From Haemophilus sp. CCUG 60358 (GTDB lineage Bacteria; Pseudomonadota; Gammaproteobacteria; Enterobacterales; Pasteurellaceae): 64,000 bases of DNA. The position numbers were made by a program, and so were the translations under genes. The notes beneath the pieces were generated by a model. The model made no database searches and was not told the origin of the DNA. It worked only from the letters and a program-made list of their open reading frames with translations. The DNA lies in the NCBI RefSeq assembly GCF_001679485.1, contig NZ_LZOZ01000001.1, positions 1 to 64,000 of the forward strand, given 5' to 3'. Positions 51,950 to 62,022 of the stretch are shown here, one piece after another; the stretch's first letter is position 1; each line of letters begins with the position of its first letter.

Positions 51950-53086
51950 TTACTTACCTAAGTTATCAAAGAATTTCTTCACACCGTCTAAAAAGCTTGA
52001 AGATTTCGGGCTATGAGATTTTTGCCCTTTCAAACTTTCTTCCAGTTTTTCTAATAATTCTTTTTGTTCTTTATTTAAGTTTACCGGTGTTTCAATTACT
52101 ACTCGACAAATGAGATCGCCTGCGTAGCCGCTACGTGTAGAGGTCACCCCTTTACCACGCATACGGAATAGTTTGCCTGTTTGGGTTTCCGCAGGAATTT
52201 TGAGTTTCACTTTACCGTCTAAGGTTGGGACCTCAATTTCCCCCCCTAACGCTGCCATTGAGAAACTGATTGGCACTTCGCAGTAGAGGTTGTTTCCATC
52301 ACGTTCAAAGATATGATGTTCTTTAACGTGAATCACCACATATAAATCGCCTGCTGGTGCACCATTTTCGCCAGCCGCACCTTCACCGCTTAAACGTAAT
52401 TGGTTGCCGGTATCCACACCTGCTGGGATTTTAACAGAAAGGTTTTTCTTCTTATGAACACGACCTTCGCCATGGCAGCTTTTACATGGCTTTTCAATTT
52501 TCTTACCAGAACCATGACAAGTAGGACAAACCGTTTCAGTTACGAAGAAACCTTGTTGACGACGAACACGACCAGAACCATGACAGCTTGGACATGTTTC
52601 AACTTTCGATCCTTTTTCTGCACCAGAGCCATCACAGCTATCACAGTGAGCAAGTGTATTGATTTGGATATCTTTGGTTGTACCTTTTACGGCTTCTTCT
52701 AACGTGATTTGGATGTCATAACGTAAATCTTCACCGCGTACTACACGTTGACGACCACGTCCGCCACCGCCGAAGATATCGCCAAACATATCACCAAAAA
52801 TATCACCGAAATCAGCACCGCTGAATCCGCCACCGAAGTCGCCGCCTCCCATGCCGCCTTGTTCAAAGGCTGCGTGACCATATTGATCGTAAGCGGCACG
52901 CTTTTCTTTATCACCTAAAATTTCATAGGCTTCTTGGATTTCTTTAAATTTTTCTTCTTTGGCTTTATCACCTTTGGTTCTATCAGGGTGATATTGCATG
53001 GCGAGCTTTTTGTAAGCACGTTTAATTGCTTTTTCATCTGCGCCACGTTCAACACCAAGAACGTCGTAATAATCTTTCTTTGCCAT
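51950..53086 (-). CDS. dnaJ: Chaperone DnaJ
   Basis: Hsp40 co-chaperone that delivers clients to DnaK and stimulates its ATPase. The 378 residues have the J domain (HPD at 33-35), a Gly/Phe-rich region ([14 protein letters not shown]), four CxxCxGxG zinc repeats (about 145-210) and the C-terminal client-binding domains. In most relatives dnaK directly precedes dnaJ; here metY intervenes, and a possible sigma-32 promoter (53179-53204) lies before dnaJ. Confidence 0.97.
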   Translation of the reverse strand: MAKKDYYDVLGVERGADEKAIKRAYKKLAMQYHPDRTKGDKAKEEKFKEIQEAYEILGDKEKRAAYDQYGHAAFEQGGMGGGDFGGGFSGADFGDIFGDMFGDIFGGGGRGRQRVVRGEDLRYDIQITLEEAVKGTTKDIQINTLAHCDSCDGSGAEKGSKVETCPSCHGSGRVRRQQGFFVTETVCPTCHGSGKKIEKPCKSCHGEGRVHKKKNLSVKIPAGVDTGNQLRLSGEGAAGENGAPAGDLYVVIHVKEHHIFERDGNNLYCEVPISFSMAALGGEIEVPTLDGKVKLKIPAETQTGKLFRMRGKGVTSTRSGYAGDLICRVVIETPVNLNKEQKELLEKLEESLKGQKSHSPKSSSFLDGVKKFFDNLGK

Positions 53087-53178
53087 AATGTTTTCGTTTT
53101 CCGTTTAAAAATATAAATTTAAAAAATTTTATTTTGTTATTGTATGGTATTGCGTTAACAACATACCTAAGAATAAAA

Positions 53179-53204
53179 ATAATGCCGAAGTCAGAAATAT
53201 CAAG
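53179..53204 (-). promoter_or_regulatory. Weak sigma-32-like promoter before dnaJ
   Basis: Minus-strand CTTGATAT (53204-53197) and, 9 bases on, CGGCATTAT (53187-53179) partly match the heat-shock consensus CTTGAAA / CCCCATnT. Inferred; would let dnaJ respond to heat apart from dnaK. Confidence 0.3.
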
Positions 53205-53226
53205 GGTAAATTCGTTAATTTATGAC

Positions 53227-54495
53227 TTATTTTGCTGCTGCAAATGCTTGCTCTAAGTCTGCTAAAATATCTTGAATATTTTCAATACCGCAAGAGAGAC
53301 GAATAAGTCCTGCAGAAATCCCCGCTTTTTCTAATTCAGCTTCATTTAATTGGCGGTGCGTTGAGGTTGCTGGATGTAACGCACAAGTACGAATATCGGC
53401 TACGTGTACTTCTCGTGAAGTCATTTGCAATGCGTTTAACCATTTTGCCGCGGTTTCTTTGTCACCTTTAATCTCAAAGGAAATGACACCACACAAACCG
53501 TTCGGTAAGTATTTTTGTTTGAGAGCGTAATCTGGTGAGCTCGGTAAGCCAGGATAATTCACTTTAGCGACTTGCGGATGTTTTTCTAAAAACTCTGCCA
53601 CAGTCTGTGCATTTTCATAATGACGTTGCATGCGAAGAGCCAGGGTTTCCATGCCTACATTCAACAAGAAACTATTTTGTGGGGCAGGAGTAGCACCTAA
53701 ATCACGCATTAATTGCACACGTGCTTTGACAATATAAGCCGCAGGGCCAAAGGTTTCTGTATAAACTAAACCATGATAAGTTTGGTCTGGCGTGCTTAAT
53801 TGCGGATATTTGCCGTTATTCCAATTAAAGTTACCACCATCAGTAATGGATCCACCTAAGGCAATAGCATGACCATCTAAATATTTAGATGCGCTGTGAA
53901 TGACCACGTTTGCGCCAAATTCGATTGGGCGACAAAAATAGGGGGTGGCAAAAGTGTTATCAATTAATAATGGCGCCTCTGCTGCTTTCGCTAAGGCAGC
54001 AAATTTTTCAATATCTAATACTCGTAAAGCAGGGTTAGCAATAGTTTCAGCAAAGACCGCTTTTGTATTTGGACGGATTGCTTTTTTGAGTTCTTCAAGT
54101 GGTAAATCTTGATCTACAAAAGTCACTTCAATACCCATTTTTTTGAATGTGTGGGCAAATAAATTATAGGAACCGCCATACACATAAGAAGAGGAAATGA
54201 AGTGATCGCCCGCTTCTAAAATATTCAGCATTGCGTAGAAAACCGCAGATTGACCAGAAGCAGTACACATTGTTGCAACGCCACCTTCAAGTGCTGTAAT
54301 TTTTTCTTCCGCAGCATTGGTTGTTGGGTTTGCTAGGCGAGTATAGAAATAACCTGCAGCTTGTAAATCAAATAACTTGCCAATTTCTTCTGCAGAATCG
54401 TAGGTATAAGTCGTGCTTTGTACGATAGGTTGAACACGTGGCTCACCGTTTTTAGGGCTATAGCCAGCATGGAGGCATTTCGTTTCGAATTTCAT
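53227..54495 (-). CDS. metY: O-acetylhomoserine sulfhydrylase (aminocarboxypropyltransferase)
   Basis: PLP enzyme making homocysteine directly from O-acetylhomoserine and sulfide, a one-step route to methionine. The 422 residues belong to the Cys/Met metabolism family: TRLANPTTNAAEEKITALEGG, PLP Lys204 in SASKYLDGH, and LSTPDQTYHGLVYTE typical of the MetY group. It stands between dnaK and dnaJ on the same strand, with 258 bases to dnaK and 140 to dnaJ. The leader carries a 19-bp palindrome (54599-54617). It could also be annotated as cystathionine gamma-synthase-like, but the length and motifs favour MetY. Confidence 0.93.
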   Translation of the reverse strand: MKFETKCLHAGYSPKNGEPRVQPIVQSTTYTYDSAEEIGKLFDLQAAGYFYTRLANPTTNAAEEKITALEGGVATMCTASGQSAVFYAMLNILEAGDHFISSSYVYGGSYNLFAHTFKKMGIEVTFVDQDLPLEELKKAIRPNTKAVFAETIANPALRVLDIEKFAALAKAAEAPLLIDNTFATPYFCRPIEFGANVVIHSASKYLDGHAIALGGSITDGGNFNWNNGKYPQLSTPDQTYHGLVYTETFGPAAYIVKARVQLMRDLGATPAPQNSFLLNVGMETLALRMQRHYENAQTVAEFLEKHPQVAKVNYPGLPSSPDYALKQKYLPNGLCGVISFEIKGDKETAAKWLNALQMTSREVHVADIRTCALHPATSTHRQLNEAELEKAGISAGLIRLSCGIENIQDILADLEQAFAAAK

Positions 54496-54593
54496 TGTTT
54501 TTTCCTTTGGTTGTGTTTGTTTTGGGTAAAGTGCGGTCGTTTTTGATAACGTTTTTTACACTTTGGATTTGTAATGTGGAAATGCTCAACATT

Positions 54594-54617
54594 AACGTCT
54601 ACCTAATTATTAGGTAG
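54594..54617 (-). promoter_or_regulatory. Palindrome in the metY leader
   Basis: CTACCTAATTATTAGGTAG (54599-54617) has perfect 9-base arms. Next to it AACGTCTA (54594-54601) recalls a MetJ box (AGACGTCT). Could be an operator for methionine control; not proven. Confidence 0.4.
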
Positions 54618-54707
54618 AGTACTCACGTAAATTATCCTACTAATTGGATTTTTTCTGACTCTACTCTTTCAAATAAAGTCAGGAAAAATATTCGTTTAAT
54701 GAATATG

Positions 54708-54733
54708 CCAAAAGGGCGTATCGCTACGCCCTT
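54708..54733 (-). terminator. Terminator after dnaK
   Basis: AAGGGCGTA (54712-54720) and TACGCCCTT (54725-54733) pair perfectly round TCGC; on the minus strand TTTT follows. It separates dnaK from metY. Confidence 0.8.
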
Positions 54734-54753
54734 CAATTTGGGTTTAAGTGAAA

Positions 54754-56655
54754 TTATTTATTGTCTTTCACTTCTTCAAACTCTGCATCAACAACATCAT
54801 CATTTGGTTTGCTGCTGCTTTGAGCTTGTTGTGCATCACCTTGTGGTTGAGCCGCTTGAGCGAGTTTTTGAGCAACTTCTGCAAGCGCTTGAAGTTTAGC
54901 TTCGATTGCTGCTTTATCTTCGCCTTTCGCCGCAGTTTCTAAATCGCTTAATGCGCTTTCAATTGCTGCACGATCTTCAGTTGGAACTTTATCACCGGCT
55001 TCTTCTAATTGTTTACGTGTAGCGTGTACAAGATGATCCGCTTGGTTGCGAGCTTGTACTAATTCTTCAAATTTACGGTCTGCTTCAGCGTTTGCTTCTG
55101 CATCACGAACCATTTGTTGAATTTCTTCATCACTTAAACCTGAAGAGGCTTTGATGGTGATTTGTTGTTCTTTACCTGTACCTTTATCTTTCGCAGAAAC
55201 GTGGATAATACCGTCAGCGTCGATATCGAAGGTTACTTCAATTTGTGGCATACCGCGTGGAGCAGGGTTGATGCCTTCAAGGTTGAATTGACCTAAAGAT
55301 TTATTCGCAGATGCTTGTTTACGTTCACCTTGTAACACGTGAATGGTTACTGCACTTTGGTTATCTTCTGCTGTTGAGAACACTTGTGATTTCTTAGTTG
55401 GAATCGTCGTGTTTTTCTCAATTAAGGTAGTCATCACACCACCCATGGTTTCGATACCTAAAGATAATGGCGTTACGTCTAACAATAAGACATCAGTTAC
55501 ATCACCTGCTAATACACCACCTTGAACTGCTGCACCGATAGCAACAGCTTCATCCGGGTTCACATCTTTACGAGGTGCTTTACCGAAGAATTCTTCTACT
55601 TTTTGTTGTACTAATGGCATACGGGTTTGACCGCCCACTAGGATAACATCATCAATTTGTGATGCACTTAAGCCAGCATCGTTTAATGCAACTTTTACAG
55701 GTTCAAGTGATTTAGCCACTAAATCTTCTACTAAAGATTCTAATTTAGCACGAGTTAATTTAATGTTTAAGTGTTTAGGACCCGTCGCATCTGCAGTGAT
55801 GTAAGGTAAGTTAACATCAGTTTGTTGTGCAGAAGAAAGTTCAATTTTCGCTTTTTCACCTGCTTCTTTTAAACGTTGCATTGCAAGTGGATCATTACGT
55901 AAATCAACGCCTTGTTCTTTTTTGAACTCATCTACTAAGTAGTTGATTACACGGTTATCGAAGTCTTCACCACCTAAGTGAGTATCACCGTTGGTTGCCA
56001 ATACTTCAAAGGTTTTTTCGCCACCTACTTCATCAATTTCGATGATAGATAAGTCGAATGTACCACCACCTAAGTCATATACGGCGATAGTTTTGTTGCC
56101 TTGACCTTTATCTAAACCGTAAGCTAATGCTGCAGCTGTAGGTTCGTTGATAATACGTTTAACTTCTAAGCCTGCGATACGACCTGCATCTTTTGTTGCT
56201 TGACGTTGAGCATCGTTAAAGTATGCAGGAACAGTGATTACCGCTTCAGTCACTGGCTCACCTAAGAAATCTTCCGCAGTTTTCTTCATTTTTTTCAATA
56301 CTTCTGCAGAGATTTGTGGAGGCGCAAGTTTTTCACCTTTTACATTTACCCATGCATCACCGTTGTCTGCTTTGGTGATTTCAAATGGCATAATGTCGAT
56401 ATCACGTTTTACTTCAGCATCGTCAAAACGACGACCGATTAAACGTTTAATTGCAAATAAAGTATTTTTCGGGTTGGTTACCGCTTGGCGTTTTGCCGGT
56501 TGACCTACTAAAATTTCGTTATCATTTGTATAAGCAATAATTGACGGAGTAGTGCGATCACCTTCTGCGTTTTCAATTACGCGTGGTTTATCACCATCCA
56601 TTACTGCCACACAAGAGTTTGTTGTACCTAAGTCAATACCAATAATTTTTCCCAT
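54754..56655 (-). CDS. dnaK: Chaperone DnaK (Hsp70)
   Basis: ATP-driven chaperone. The 633 residues open [20 protein letters not shown] and include [16 protein letters not shown] and [18 protein letters not shown] ATPase motifs, a substrate-binding domain from about 390 and a Gln/Ala-rich lid with the end [13 protein letters not shown]. Heat-shock promoter is placed at 56708-56735. It is followed by its own terminator and metY, not dnaJ. Confidence 0.98.
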   Translation of the reverse strand: MGKIIGIDLGTTNSCVAVMDGDKPRVIENAEGDRTTPSIIAYTNDNEILVGQPAKRQAVTNPKNTLFAIKRLIGRRFDDAEVKRDIDIMPFEITKADNGDAWVNVKGEKLAPPQISAEVLKKMKKTAEDFLGEPVTEAVITVPAYFNDAQRQATKDAGRIAGLEVKRIINEPTAAALAYGLDKGQGNKTIAVYDLGGGTFDLSIIEIDEVGGEKTFEVLATNGDTHLGGEDFDNRVINYLVDEFKKEQGVDLRNDPLAMQRLKEAGEKAKIELSSAQQTDVNLPYITADATGPKHLNIKLTRAKLESLVEDLVAKSLEPVKVALNDAGLSASQIDDVILVGGQTRMPLVQQKVEEFFGKAPRKDVNPDEAVAIGAAVQGGVLAGDVTDVLLLDVTPLSLGIETMGGVMTTLIEKNTTIPTKKSQVFSTAEDNQSAVTIHVLQGERKQASANKSLGQFNLEGINPAPRGMPQIEVTFDIDADGIIHVSAKDKGTGKEQQITIKASSGLSDEEIQQMVRDAEANAEADRKFEELVQARNQADHLVHATRKQLEEAGDKVPTEDRAAIESALSDLETAAKGEDKAAIEAKLQALAEVAQKLAQAAQPQGDAQQAQSSSKPNDDVVDAEFEEVKDNK

Positions 56656-56707
56656 GTTGTTACTCCTAATTAAATTTTAAATTCGTTGTAAATTGTTACG
56701 ATGAATA

Positions 56708-56735
56708 AGATGTGGATACTTTTTCGCATTTCAAG
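56708..56735 (-). promoter_or_regulatory. Sigma-32 heat-shock promoter of dnaK
   Basis: On the minus strand CTTGAAA (56735-56729), 13 bases, CCACATCT (56715-56708) agree with the RpoH consensus CTTGAAA-N11-16-CCCCATnT. It is about 50 bases before dnaK. The uptake signal at 56766-56774 is just upstream. Confidence 0.7.
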
Positions 56736-56924
56736 AGGTAAGATTTAAATTTTTTCTTCCTTTTAAAGTGCGGTCATTTCCGTTCTTGTTTTACAAAATA
56801 AGTCCAGCTGAACAAAGTTCAAGGGGGAAATATAAAATTATTTTGAAAAAATAAGAAAAAATTTTTGTTTTGTGGTAAATTGCCGACAATTTTAATCATC
56901 TATTAATTTAACAAAGGAATCTAA

Positions 56925-58430
56925 ATGAAAAAATCAGTCGTAGCATTAGGTATGATTGTGGCTCTCGGTGCGGTAGGTGTCGGTGGGGCCTGGTTTACTG
57001 GGGAAAAAGCACAAACTGAATATTTACGCCAAATTGAATTAGCAAATAAACAAGCTCAGGCTTTAGGCTCATCTGATTCATTTAAGGTTGTTTATAAAAA
57101 TAAACAGTTTGATCGTGGTTTATTTACCTCTCAAGTAGAAGATGAACTCGTGATTTCCTTACCTGAAGAAGGTGAGACTTTCACTATTCCATTTTCAACG
57201 AAACTTTATCATGGTCCATTTCCGCTTAATCAGTTAGAAAAATTCAACTTTGTGCCAACGATGTTTTCAGCACAAGGTGTGATTGGTAAAAATGAAACAA
57301 CCCAACCTTTATTTGATTTACTTAAATCAGATAAGCCTATTCAATATCAGGCATCTACTAGCTATAGCTTAGCAACGAAAGGTAAAGTTGAACTAGCTGC
57401 AGGGGAAGTGACAGATCCAAATTCTCCACAAAATAAAATAGCGTGGTCAAATATCAATATTGGTTTTGATGTAGATAAAGATCGTGCGGGTAAATATGAC
57501 ATGACCTTAGACGAAGTGACTGCTGATTTAGGACCGAATAGTGTAGATGGGGAAGATAGCCAGGATACTACTGCGGTTAAATCAGTAAAAACAAAGATGA
57601 AGGGCATGAAATTAGACGCTTCATTCAATCCTACAAAATGGGCTTATATTTATACGGGGAAAGGTTCTTATACTACTGAAAGCTTCGAAATGACGAGCAC
57701 GGATTATGCTGGAAAAACGACCTCTCTTATTGAAAAAGGCTTAAAAGCCACATCTGATATTTCACTTAATGGTGATTTTGTAAACTTAAAAAGTGAAAGT
57801 GCAGTAGATTCATTCGTGTTAGATGGAAAAGAGTTAGGGAAATTAACTAACAATAGTGAATTAAACCATATTGAAGCAAACGCAGTAAATGCTTTGATTG
57901 AAGCTGTTTTCACTGTCTTCAAGTCAGTCAAAGATGATAATAAAAATGTGAATGATGAAATGGTATCTGAAATTTTAAGTTCATGGGTTGAAAATCATGG
58001 TATGGCTATTTTTAATAATCAACCTCAAATTAAACTCAATCCTGTGTCAATTTCAGATGATCAAGGCAAAGTGTCATTAGATTTAAATGTGGCGCTAGCG
58101 AAAGATCCGAAATTTGATTTAATGGCGGGGAGTTTATATAAACAGTTTACAGATTTTGCAGTGAATATTCATGTAGATAAAGCAACTGCAGAAAAACTTA
58201 TGACACAATTAGATCCAGAAGCAGATAAAGCGTTGATTAAAGCACAAATTGAAGAGCAAGCTAAGCAAGCGGCAGCACAAAATATTGTGGTGAATAATGA
58301 TAAAAATGTGACGCTTAACTTAGTGCTTGAAAAAGGCGAACTCAAACTTAATGGTCAAGTGATTCCAGAAGAGCAGGTTCAAGGCGTGTTATTTATGCTA
58401 ATGATGGGCGCAGCAATGCAAGCTAAGTAA
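56925..58430 (+). CDS. ydgA: YdgA family protein (DUF945)
   Basis: A 501-residue protein of unknown function, like E. coli YdgA. It has an N-terminal signal or anchor helix (about 5-24, VALGMIVALGAVGVGGAW), then a long beta-rich part with YKNKQFDRGLFTSQVEDEL and FSTKLYHGPFPL, the DUF945 pattern, ending in an Ala/Gln-rich helix and GQVIPEEQVQGVLFMLMMGAAMQ. Probably periplasmic, tethered to the inner membrane. Divergent from dnaK. Confidence 0.88.
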   Translation: MKKSVVALGMIVALGAVGVGGAWFTGEKAQTEYLRQIELANKQAQALGSSDSFKVVYKNKQFDRGLFTSQVEDELVISLPEEGETFTIPFSTKLYHGPFPLNQLEKFNFVPTMFSAQGVIGKNETTQPLFDLLKSDKPIQYQASTSYSLATKGKVELAAGEVTDPNSPQNKIAWSNINIGFDVDKDRAGKYDMTLDEVTADLGPNSVDGEDSQDTTAVKSVKTKMKGMKLDASFNPTKWAYIYTGKGSYTTESFEMTSTDYAGKTTSLIEKGLKATSDISLNGDFVNLKSESAVDSFVLDGKELGKLTNNSELNHIEANAVNALIEAVFTVFKSVKDDNKNVNDEMVSEILSSWVENHGMAIFNNQPQIKLNPVSISDDQGKVSLDLNVALAKDPKFDLMAGSLYKQFTDFAVNIHVDKATAEKLMTQLDPEADKALIKAQIEEQAKQAAAQNIVVNNDKNVTLNLVLEKGELKLNGQVIPEEQVQGVLFMLMMGAAMQAK

Positions 58431-58448
58431 TAACGGCTAAACAATCAC

Positions 58449-58478
58449 AAGGAGATAAAGCAATTTATCTCCTTTTTT
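58449..58478 (+). terminator. Terminator after ydgA
   Basis: AAGGAGATAAA (58449-58459) and TTTATCTCCTT (58464-58474) pair perfectly round GCAA, then TTTT. Confidence 0.9.
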
Positions 58479-58501
58479 ATTAGGTTGAGCTTATTTAACT
58501 T

Positions 58502-58960
58502 TTAATCCAAGCGAGCTTTTAAATACCCGTCATAATCAGGGATATCAATATTGATTTCTTGCTCAAATAAGCTTGATGTTAAAAGAAAATCAGCGGTGCT
58601 TTGATTGATTGCCACTGGAATATTCCAAACAGTTGCAATACGCATTAAGGCTTTTACATCGGGATCATGTGGTGCCGCGTTCATCGGATCCCAAAAGAAA
58701 ATCATCATATCAATTTTTTTCTCAGCAATTAGTCCACCAAGTTGTTGATCGCCTCCCATCGGGCCACTTAATAGTGAGGCTATTTTGAGTCTAGTTTCTC
58801 TTTCCAATAGATGGCCAGTTGTACCTGTTGCATAAAGTTGATGGGGAGCGAGTGCATCTTTGTGTTTCTTTACCCAATCGAGCAGGTTTTGTTTGCAGCT
58901 ATCATGGGCAACGAGCGCTATTCGTTTATGAGAAAAGATTGGGCGAGTTGTCGTGTTCAT
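58502..58960 (-). CDS. mgsA: Methylglyoxal synthase
   Basis: Turns dihydroxyacetone phosphate into methylglyoxal and phosphate, a by-pass that relieves sugar-phosphate stress. The 152 residues equal the E. coli length and keep the active-site residues His19 (VAHDSCK), Asp71 (GPMGGDQQ), Asp91 and His98 ([14 protein letters not shown]) and Asp101. Convergent with ydgA. Confidence 0.96.
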   Translation of the reverse strand: MNTTTRPIFSHKRIALVAHDSCKQNLLDWVKKHKDALAPHQLYATGTTGHLLERETRLKIASLLSGPMGGDQQLGGLIAEKKIDMMIFFWDPMNAAPHDPDVKALMRIATVWNIPVAINQSTADFLLTSSLFEQEINIDIPDYDGYLKARLD

Positions 58961-59267
58961 ATTTTGTCCTCTAAAAAGCTCAAAAGCATACGAACACTTT
59001 AGATCAAAGCGGGTAGAGAATGCAATATATAAAGTATGCTTTAACTTAAACCTAAAAATCCTTTAAAAATGACCGCACTTTTAATCACAAGTATGGAAAT
59101 AACAGGAAGAAAACCGCAAGAACAGTCAAAATCTACTATCTTTCTTGCAAAAAATCTTCTAAAATTTACAAGATTTGTTAAATGTTTGTAACATTGATTA
59201 ACAAGCTTGATTTTCGTGTTTGGTCATGACCAAACTTTATTTTCACTCAGTAAAATAAGGAAAGACT
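58961..59267. other. 307-base gap between mgsA and aceE
   Basis: No gene seen. It holds one uptake signal (59072-59080), AT-rich DNA that must contain both divergent promoters, and the 18-bp palindrome at 59218-59235. I could not choose a convincing -35/-10 pair for aceE. Confidence 0.5.
59218..59235 (+). promoter_or_regulatory. 18-bp perfect palindrome before aceE, GntR-type operator candidate
   Basis: GTTTGGTCATGACCAAAC is its own complement. The TTGGT...ACCAA halves resemble the PdhR operator (ATTGGTnnnACCAAT) that controls aceEF in E. coli, but the central spacing is 4 rather than 3. It ends 32 bases before the aceE start. No pdhR gene lies between mgsA and aceE. Confidence 0.6.
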
Positions 59268-61934
59268 ATGTCAGATACCTTAGTAAACGATATTGACCCA
59301 ATTGAAACACAGGATTGGTTGTCAGCTGTTGATTCATTAATTCGTGCAGAGGGTGCAGAGCGTGCACATTACATCATCAATCAGGTGATTGATCAGGCAC
59401 GTAATGGTGGTGTGAACATTGCAAAAGGTGGCGTAACAACCCCTTATGTTAATACCATCCCACTTTCTGAACAGCCAGCATACCCAGGTGATAAAGCTAT
59501 TGAGCGTCGTATTCGTAGTGCTGTACGTTGGAATGCGATCATGGCGGTATTACGTGGCCAGAAAAAAGATCTTGAATTAGGTGGTCACATTTCAACTTAT
59601 CAATCTGCAGCAAGCATGTATGAAGTTTGTTTTAACCACTTCTTCAAAGCGGCGACTGATAAAAACGGCGGTGACTTAGTCTTCTTCCAAGGCCACGCAG
59701 CACCAGGTATGTATGCTCGTGCATTTATTGAAGGTCGTATTACTGAAGAACAAATGAATAATTTCCGTCAGGAATGTGAACCAGGCAAAGGTCTTTCTTC
59801 TTACCCACACCCGAAATTGATGCCTGAATTCTGGCAATTCTCGACCGTATCTATGGGTTTAGGTCCTGTAAATGCGATCCGTACTGCTCGTTTCTTAAAA
59901 TACTTAGACAACCGTGGTTTAAAAGACACCAAAGATCAAAAAGTGTATGCTTTCCTTGGTGACGGTGAGATGGACGAAATCGAAGCAAAAGGTGATTTAA
60001 CATTCGCAGCACGTGAAGGCTTAGATAACTTAATCTTTGTTGTAAGCTGTAACTTGCAACGTTTAGATGGTCCAGTAACGGGTAACGGCAAAATCGTTCA
60101 AGAATTAGAAGGTTTATTTGCTGGTGCAGGTTGGGAAGTGATCAAAGTCATGTGGGGTGGTGGCTGGGATAAATTATTTGCAAAAGATACTACCGGCAAA
60201 TTAACCCAATTAATGATGGAAGTAGTTGACGGTGACTATTTAACCTTCAAATCTAAGAATGGTGCATACGTTCGTGAACACTTCTTCGGTCGTTACCCAG
60301 AAACCGCTGCATTAGTAGCAGACATGACAGATGATGAAATCTGGGCATTAAGACGTGGTGGTCATGATTCAGAAAAACTTTATGCCGCATTCCATAAAGC
60401 GCAAACTGCTGGTAAGCCTGTTGTGATTTTAGCGCACATGGTTAAAGGTTATAAAATTCCTGAAGCAGAAAGTAAAAACACTGCGCACCAATCGAAAAAA
60501 ATGTCTCTCGAAAGCTTAAAATCTTTCCGTGATCATTTCCAATTAGATATTAAAGATGAAGATATTCCTCACTATCCATACATCACTTTCCCAGAAGGTT
60601 CGGAAGAGTACAATTATCTTCACGGCAGACGTAAAGCGTTAAACGGTTATTTACCAAAACGTTTACCAAAATTCACCACTGAATTTAAAGTGCCAGCATT
60701 AGAAGAGTTTGCACCATTATTGGAAGAACAGGCTCGTCCAATTTCAACTACAATGGCATTTGTACGTTTCTTAAATACCTTATTGAAAGATAAAGACATT
60801 GGTAAACAAATTGTGCCAATTGTTGCTGACGAAGCGCGTACTTTCGGTATGGAAGGTTTATTCCGTCAAATCGGTATTTACAACCCACATGGTCAAAACT
60901 ATGTGCCTTCTGACCGTGATTTAGTGGCGTACTACCGTGAAGCGAAAGATGGTCAAGTATTACAAGAAGGTATCAATGAATTAGGTGCGGCATCATCTTG
61001 GTTAGCTGCTGCGAACTCATACTCTGTCAATAACCTTCCGATGATTCCATTCTTTATCTACTACTCAATGTTTGGTTTCCAACGTGTGGGTGACTTAATG
61101 TGGGCAGCGGGTGACCAATTAGCACGTGGTTTCATGATCGGTGGTACTTCTGGCCGTACAACATTAAATGGTGAAGGTTTACAACACGAAGATGGTCACA
61201 GCCATATTCAATCTCTTGTTATTCCTAACTGTGTGTCTTATGACCCAGCTTATGTTTATGAAGTGGCAGTTATCCTACAAGACGGTATTAACCGTATGTA
61301 TGGTGAAAAACAAGAAGATGTGTTCTACTACATCACCACATTAAACGAAACTTACGAACAACCAGCAATGCCAAAAGGTGCAGAAGAAGGTATTCGTAAA
61401 GGTATTTATAAATTTGAAACCGTTGAAGCGAAAGGCAACAAAGGTCATGTTCAATTATTAGGTTCAGGTGCAATCTTCCGTCACGTTCGTGAAGCGGCAC
61501 AAATCCTTGCAAATGAATATGGCGTAAGCTCAGATGTATATAGCGTGCCTTCATTCACTGAAGTCGCTCGTGAAGGTGCGGATGCAGTACGTTGGAACAT
61601 GTTACACCCAACTGAAAAAGCACGCGTACCTTACATCGCACAAGTAATGAACGATGCACCAGCGGTTGCGGCTACTGACTACATGAAATTGTTCGCAGAA
61701 CAAGTTCGTGCCTTCATTCCTGCACAAAGCTATCACGTATTGGGTACTGATGGTTTCGGTCGTTCAGACAGCCGTGAAAACTTACGTGAACACTTCGAAG
61801 TGGATGCGCGTTATGTTGTAGTTGCAGCATTACATGAACTTGCAAAACAAGGCAAATTTGATGCGAAAGTGGTGGCTGATGCAATCGCGAAATTTGGTTT
61901 AAAAACTGAAATTTTAAATCCGCTTTACGCTTAA
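59268..61934 (+). CDS. aceE: Pyruvate dehydrogenase E1 component
   Basis: Thiamine-diphosphate enzyme that decarboxylates pyruvate and passes the acetyl group to the lipoyl arm of E2. The 888 residues match homodimeric E1p. The ThDP motif GDGEMDEIEAKGDLTFAAREGLDNLIFVVSCNLQRLDGPV is clear, as are GHISTYQSAASMYEVCFNHFF and GRTTLNGEGLQHEDGHS. RBS AAGGA is 6 bases upstream. Followed by a hairpin and aceF. Confidence 0.97.
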   Translation: MSDTLVNDIDPIETQDWLSAVDSLIRAEGAERAHYIINQVIDQARNGGVNIAKGGVTTPYVNTIPLSEQPAYPGDKAIERRIRSAVRWNAIMAVLRGQKKDLELGGHISTYQSAASMYEVCFNHFFKAATDKNGGDLVFFQGHAAPGMYARAFIEGRITEEQMNNFRQECEPGKGLSSYPHPKLMPEFWQFSTVSMGLGPVNAIRTARFLKYLDNRGLKDTKDQKVYAFLGDGEMDEIEAKGDLTFAAREGLDNLIFVVSCNLQRLDGPVTGNGKIVQELEGLFAGAGWEVIKVMWGGGWDKLFAKDTTGKLTQLMMEVVDGDYLTFKSKNGAYVREHFFGRYPETAALVADMTDDEIWALRRGGHDSEKLYAAFHKAQTAGKPVVILAHMVKGYKIPEAESKNTAHQSKKMSLESLKSFRDHFQLDIKDEDIPHYPYITFPEGSEEYNYLHGRRKALNGYLPKRLPKFTTEFKVPALEEFAPLLEEQARPISTTMAFVRFLNTLLKDKDIGKQIVPIVADEARTFGMEGLFRQIGIYNPHGQNYVPSDRDLVAYYREAKDGQVLQEGINELGAASSWLAAANSYSVNNLPMIPFFIYYSMFGFQRVGDLMWAAGDQLARGFMIGGTSGRTTLNGEGLQHEDGHSHIQSLVIPNCVSYDPAYVYEVAVILQDGINRMYGEKQEDVFYYITTLNETYEQPAMPKGAEEGIRKGIYKFETVEAKGNKGHVQLLGSGAIFRHVREAAQILANEYGVSSDVYSVPSFTEVAREGADAVRWNMLHPTEKARVPYIAQVMNDAPAVAATDYMKLFAEQVRAFIPAQSYHVLGTDGFGRSDSRENLREHFEVDARYVVVAALHELAKQGKFDAKVVADAIAKFGLKTEILNPLYA

Positions 61935-61941
61935 TAAAAAC

Positions 61942-61967
61942 ATCCTGTGTGTGAGAGCACACAGGAT
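61942..61967 (+). other. Intercistronic hairpin between aceE and aceF
   Basis: ATCCTGTGTG (61942-61951) and CACACAGGAT (61958-61967) pair perfectly round six bases. There is no T-run, so it is not a standard terminator; RNA stability or processing is more likely. Confidence 0.7.
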
Positions 61968-62022
61968 CATCTACAAATAAAGTGCGGTTGATTTTAACTG
62001 CGTTTTTTAAAGGTAAGATAAC

